Shown piece after piece: positions 7,429-9,433 of a stretch of 9,433 nucleotides of DNA. The DNA lies in NCBI GenBank assembly GCA_945492935.1, contig CALYVE010000042.1:1-9433 (forward strand), given 5' to 3'. The stretch is from an uncultured Lachnospiraceae bacterium. GTDB lineage: Bacteria > Bacillota > Clostridia > Lachnospirales > Lachnospiraceae. The first letter of the stretch is position 1; every line of letters begins with the position of its first letter. A program made the position numbers and the translations under genes. The notes below the pieces were generated by a model. That model did no database searches and had not been told where the DNA came from. It was given only the letters and a program-made list of their open reading frames with translations.

Positions 7429-7437
7429 GGATAGTAT

Positions 7438-7441
7438 CTCC
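7438..7441 (-). promoter_or_regulatory. Ribosome binding site of ftsH
   Basis: GGAG on the minus strand is nine bases before the ATG at 7428. Using the upstream TTG at 7443 as start would place this site inside the coding region, which argues for the ATG. Confidence 0.7.
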
Positions 7442-7456
7442 AATCATTTATTTAAC

Positions 7457-7487
7457 AAAAGGGCTGTTGCCTAACAACAGCCCCTTT
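7457..7487 (-). terminator. Intrinsic terminator after glyA, possibly leaky
   Basis: A perfect nine-pair stem, GGGCTGTTG with CAACAGCCC (7475-7483 and 7461-7469, minus-strand order), closes a five-base loop and is followed on the minus strand by TTTTGTT. It starts about ten bases after the glyA stop. The T run is short and broken, so some read-through into ftsH, whose ATG is only about 30 bases further on, is plausible. Confidence 0.82.
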
Positions 7488-7495
7488 GTTCATCA

Positions 7496-8731
7496 TTATT
7501 TGTAAAGTGGATATTTGTCAGTAATAGACTTAACAAGAGCCATTGCCTTATCATTATCCTTGTCAATAACTGCTGCCTTGATTGCATCAGCAATTGTGAT
7601 CATGTCGTCTTCCTTCGCACCTCTTGTCGTAATAGCAGGTGTACCAAGACGGATACCACTTGTAACAAATGGTGACTTCGGATCATTTGGAACCGTGTTC
7701 TTGTTACATGTAATATGTACAGAATCAAGAAGTTTCTCAACTTCCTTACCTGTTAAGTCAAGGTTCTGTAAATCAACAAGCATCAAGTGATTATCTGTAC
7801 CACCTGATACAATCTTAAATCCGCGCTCTGTAAGTGCTGCAGCAAGTGTGCTTGCATTCTTAACAACCTGCGCCTGATATGCTTTGTATTCATCCGATAG
7901 TGCTTCCTTTAAGCAAACTGCCTTGCCGGCAATAACATGCATCAAAGGACCACCCTGGATACCAGGGAATACTGCCTTATTGAAGTTGTATTTCTCATTC
8001 ACCTCATTGCTTGATAAAATCATACCACCACGCGGTCCGCGTAATGTCTTATGGGTTGTAGTCGTTGTAACGTGAGCATATGGAATCGGACTCTCATGAA
8101 CGCCTGCGGCAACAAGACCGGCAATATGAGCCATATCTACCATAAGTACGGCTCCAACCTCGTCAGCAATCTCACGGAAACGCTTGAAATCAATCGCTCT
8201 TGCATATGCAGAAGCGCCGGCTACAATCATCTTTGGCTTGCACTCCTTTGCGATGCGAAGTACTTCATCGTAATCAATAAATCCGTCATCATTAACACCA
8301 TAAGGTACAACGTTAAAATATTTACCGGATAAGTTAACAGGTGAACCATGTGTCAAATGTCCGCCATGTGCAAGGTTCATACCCATAAATGTATCACCCG
8401 GCTCCATGATGGCAAAGAATACTGCCATGTTAGCCTGTGCGCCGGAGTGTGGCTGAACGTTAACATATTCACAGCCAAATAACTCCTTTGCTCTTGCGAT
8501 GGCAAGTTCTTCAACCACATCAACATGCTCGCATCCGCCGTAATATCGCTTGCCCGGGTAACCTTCCGCATATTTGTTTGTAAGCGGACTTCCCATAGCA
8601 GCCATTACAGCTTTGGAAACAATATTTTCCGAAGCAATAAGCTCTATATTCTCGTTCTGTCTCGTAATCTCTGCCGTCATTGCAGCTGCAACTTCAGGAT
8701 CTAATGTCAAAACCTCATTAAAATCGTACAT
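7496..8731 (-). CDS. glyA: Serine hydroxymethyltransferase
   Basis: This cytoplasmic pyridoxal-phosphate enzyme converts serine and tetrahydrofolate to glycine and 5,10-methylene-tetrahydrofolate, the main source of one-carbon units. The 411 residues match the family length. Visible landmarks are IELIASENIVS (29-39), NKYAEGYPGKRYYGG (52-66), VNVQPHSGAQAN (90-101), VDMAHIAGL with Asp199 and His202, the cofactor lysine Lys228 in TTTTHKTLRGPRGG, and the substrate-carboxylate Arg361 in SGIRLGTPA. All correspond to the E. coli enzyme within one or two positions. The start ATG has GGAGG nine bases upstream. It has its own near-consensus promoter and a terminator right after the stop, so it may be largely a single-gene transcript with some read-through into ftsH. 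I see no glycine or folate riboswitch in its roughly 40-base leader. Confidence 0.98.
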   Translation of the reverse strand: MYDFNEVLTLDPEVAAAMTAEITRQNENIELIASENIVSKAVMAAMGSPLTNKYAEGYPGKRYYGGCEHVDVVEELAIARAKELFGCEYVNVQPHSGAQANMAVFFAIMEPGDTFMGMNLAHGGHLTHGSPVNLSGKYFNVVPYGVNDDGFIDYDEVLRIAKECKPKMIVAGASAYARAIDFKRFREIADEVGAVLMVDMAHIAGLVAAGVHESPIPYAHVTTTTTHKTLRGPRGGMILSSNEVNEKYNFNKAVFPGIQGGPLMHVIAGKAVCLKEALSDEYKAYQAQVVKNASTLAAALTERGFKIVSGGTDNHLMLVDLQNLDLTGKEVEKLLDSVHITCNKNTVPNDPKSPFVTSGIRLGTPAITTRGAKEDDMITIADAIKAAVIDKDNDKAMALVKSITDKYPLYK

Positions 8732-8778
8732 TCATCTATCCCTCCAATATTATTCTAGCATTAAAAATGTGTCCTCTA

Positions 8779-8807
8779 ATTATCGCATAATGGTTTTGTA
8801 GTGTCAA
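8779..8807 (-). promoter_or_regulatory. Strong promoter of glyA
   Basis: Perfect TTGACA (8802-8807) and GATAAT (8779-8784) are 17 bases apart on the minus strand, and TGC just before the -10 makes an extended -10. Transcription should start near 8772, about 40 bases ahead of the glyA ATG. It begins only about 30 bases after the upstream gene's stop. Confidence 0.85.
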
Positions 8808-8836
8808 TATTATTACTTGTGAAAGAAATGTTAATT

Positions 8837-9433
8837 TTATTCTGTTTGCGTTTCCTCATCCGTTGATTCTTCTGTTTGCTCCGGTTTCTCGTCAAAGGAG
8901 TAAATATTCTTTATATCCGTATTCGAGTAGAAATAATGCAAAATATACTTGAAATCGTATCCCTGCTCCGCAAGTACATTTGCACCTGTCTGGCTCACGC
9001 CAACACCATTACCAAAGCCACCGCCATGGATCACAAAGCCTCCATTTTCTTCTGCCACATAATAGTAAGGACTCGGAAGTGAAGTCCAGCCGGTAATCGC
9101 CTGTCCATCCTGTCTTACGACCTCCTGATCAACAGGTGTAATGAGGTTTCGAATATTCGTCTGTCCTGTTACCCGGATGGTAGCCTCGGTGCCTTCAATC
9201 TCAAGTGCCGTGACAACACCGCTTGCAGTTCGTTCCGTCACCTTCACTGCAACAATCTCTCCGAGTGTTTCGATTTCCTGATTCTTGTATTTATCCTCAT
9301 CAACCTTGACCATAATGCTGTCCGAAGACGCCTTGATACGATCAAGCAAATTTGTATCGATCGCCTTTTTCATATCAGACTTTGAAAAATAGATTGTCCA
9401 ACGATAATACGGCTGTTCTGCTTCAAGCACCTC
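8837..9433 (-). CDS. SpoIID/LytB-domain protein, 3' part only
   Basis: The frame is open from the right edge (first visible codons read EVLEAEQPYYRW) to TAA at 8837, giving 198 residues of the C-terminal part. SpoIID-family proteins are secreted or membrane-anchored peptidoglycan lytic transglycosylases or their relatives, used in spore engulfment and cell-wall remodelling. The evidence is the RWTIYFS segment followed by a conserved beta-rich region, and the C-terminal block GGGFGNGVGVSQTGANVLAE leading into YDFKYILHYFYSNTDIKNIY. This is the family's GHGVGMSQ-GA region and terminal IL-HYY-T signature. Asn replaces the usual His and Val the usual Met in that block. An acidic tail rich in Glu and Thr ends the protein. 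The N-terminus, with any signal peptide and the catalytic Glu, lies outside the window, so true SpoIID cannot be told from a paralogue. Confidence 0.85.
   Translation of the reverse strand, partial: EVLEAEQPYYRWTIYFSKSDMKKAIDTNLLDRIKASSDSIMVKVDEDKYKNQEIETLGEIVAVKVTERTASGVVTALEIEGTEATIRVTGQTNIRNLITPVDQEVVRQDGQAITGWTSLPSPYYYVAEENGGFVIHGGGFGNGVGVSQTGANVLAEQGYDFKYILHYFYSNTDIKNIYSFDEKPEQTEESTDEETQTE

Noticed and set aside
7429..7443. TTG start for ftsH five codons upstream
   Set aside because: It overlaps the ribosome binding site that is correctly spaced for the ATG at 7428.
1..9433. CRISPR array, insertion sequence, integrase or attachment site
   Set aside because: No regularly spaced repeats, transposase motifs or terminal inverted repeats with target duplications were seen in the whole window.

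Overview
The window looks like ordinary chromosome from a low-to-moderate-GC, Gram-positive anaerobe, most likely a clostridium of the Lachnospiraceae type. The grounds are strong AGGAGG-like ribosome binding sites, a SpoIID-family sporulation/cell-wall protein, a FtsH of the clostridial kind and an oxygen-sensitive indolepyruvate:ferredoxin oxidoreductase. This placement is inferred from gene content and style, not from a search. Every gene I accept is on the minus strand, so transcription runs from the right edge to the left edge.

Right part (9433 to about 4885): the 3' end of a SpoIID/LytB-domain gene, then glyA (serine hydroxymethyltransferase) with a near-consensus extended -10 promoter. 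Next come a strong hairpin terminator squeezed between glyA and ftsH, ftsH (membrane AAA+ zinc protease), a YfbR-type HD-domain 5'-deoxynucleotidase, and a bidirectional terminator. This is a housekeeping block: one-carbon and glycine metabolism, membrane protein quality control and nucleotide-pool cleaning. The glyA-ftsH terminator leaves no room for a normal ftsH promoter, so ftsH is probably expressed by partial read-through or from a promoter inside glyA.

Middle (4631 to 4916): a 286-base intergenic region. It holds a good minus-strand promoter for the next operon, an 8-base inverted repeat flanking that promoter, and a row of small hairpins ending in the bidirectional terminator. That row could be a small plus-strand RNA, though I see no clear promoter for it.

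Left-centre (4630 to 960): iorA, iorB and a phenylacetate-CoA ligase (paaK-like), closely spaced and almost certainly one operon. IorAB interconverts aryl-pyruvates and aryl-acetyl-CoA using ferredoxin, and the ligase connects aryl-acetyl-CoA to the free aryl-acetate. Together they could break down aromatic amino acids to phenylacetate or indoleacetate, or run in reverse to make aryl-pyruvates from aryl-acetates.

Left edge (911 to 1): the first 303 codons of an AT-rich gene for an unrecognised membrane protein with two pairs of membrane segments around a long coiled coil. It is the least explained protein in the window. I found no mobile element, CRISPR array, tRNA or rRNA. Nothing here is clearly a new system. 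The best leads are the structured region at 4781-4911, the glyA-ftsH terminator and the left-edge membrane protein.
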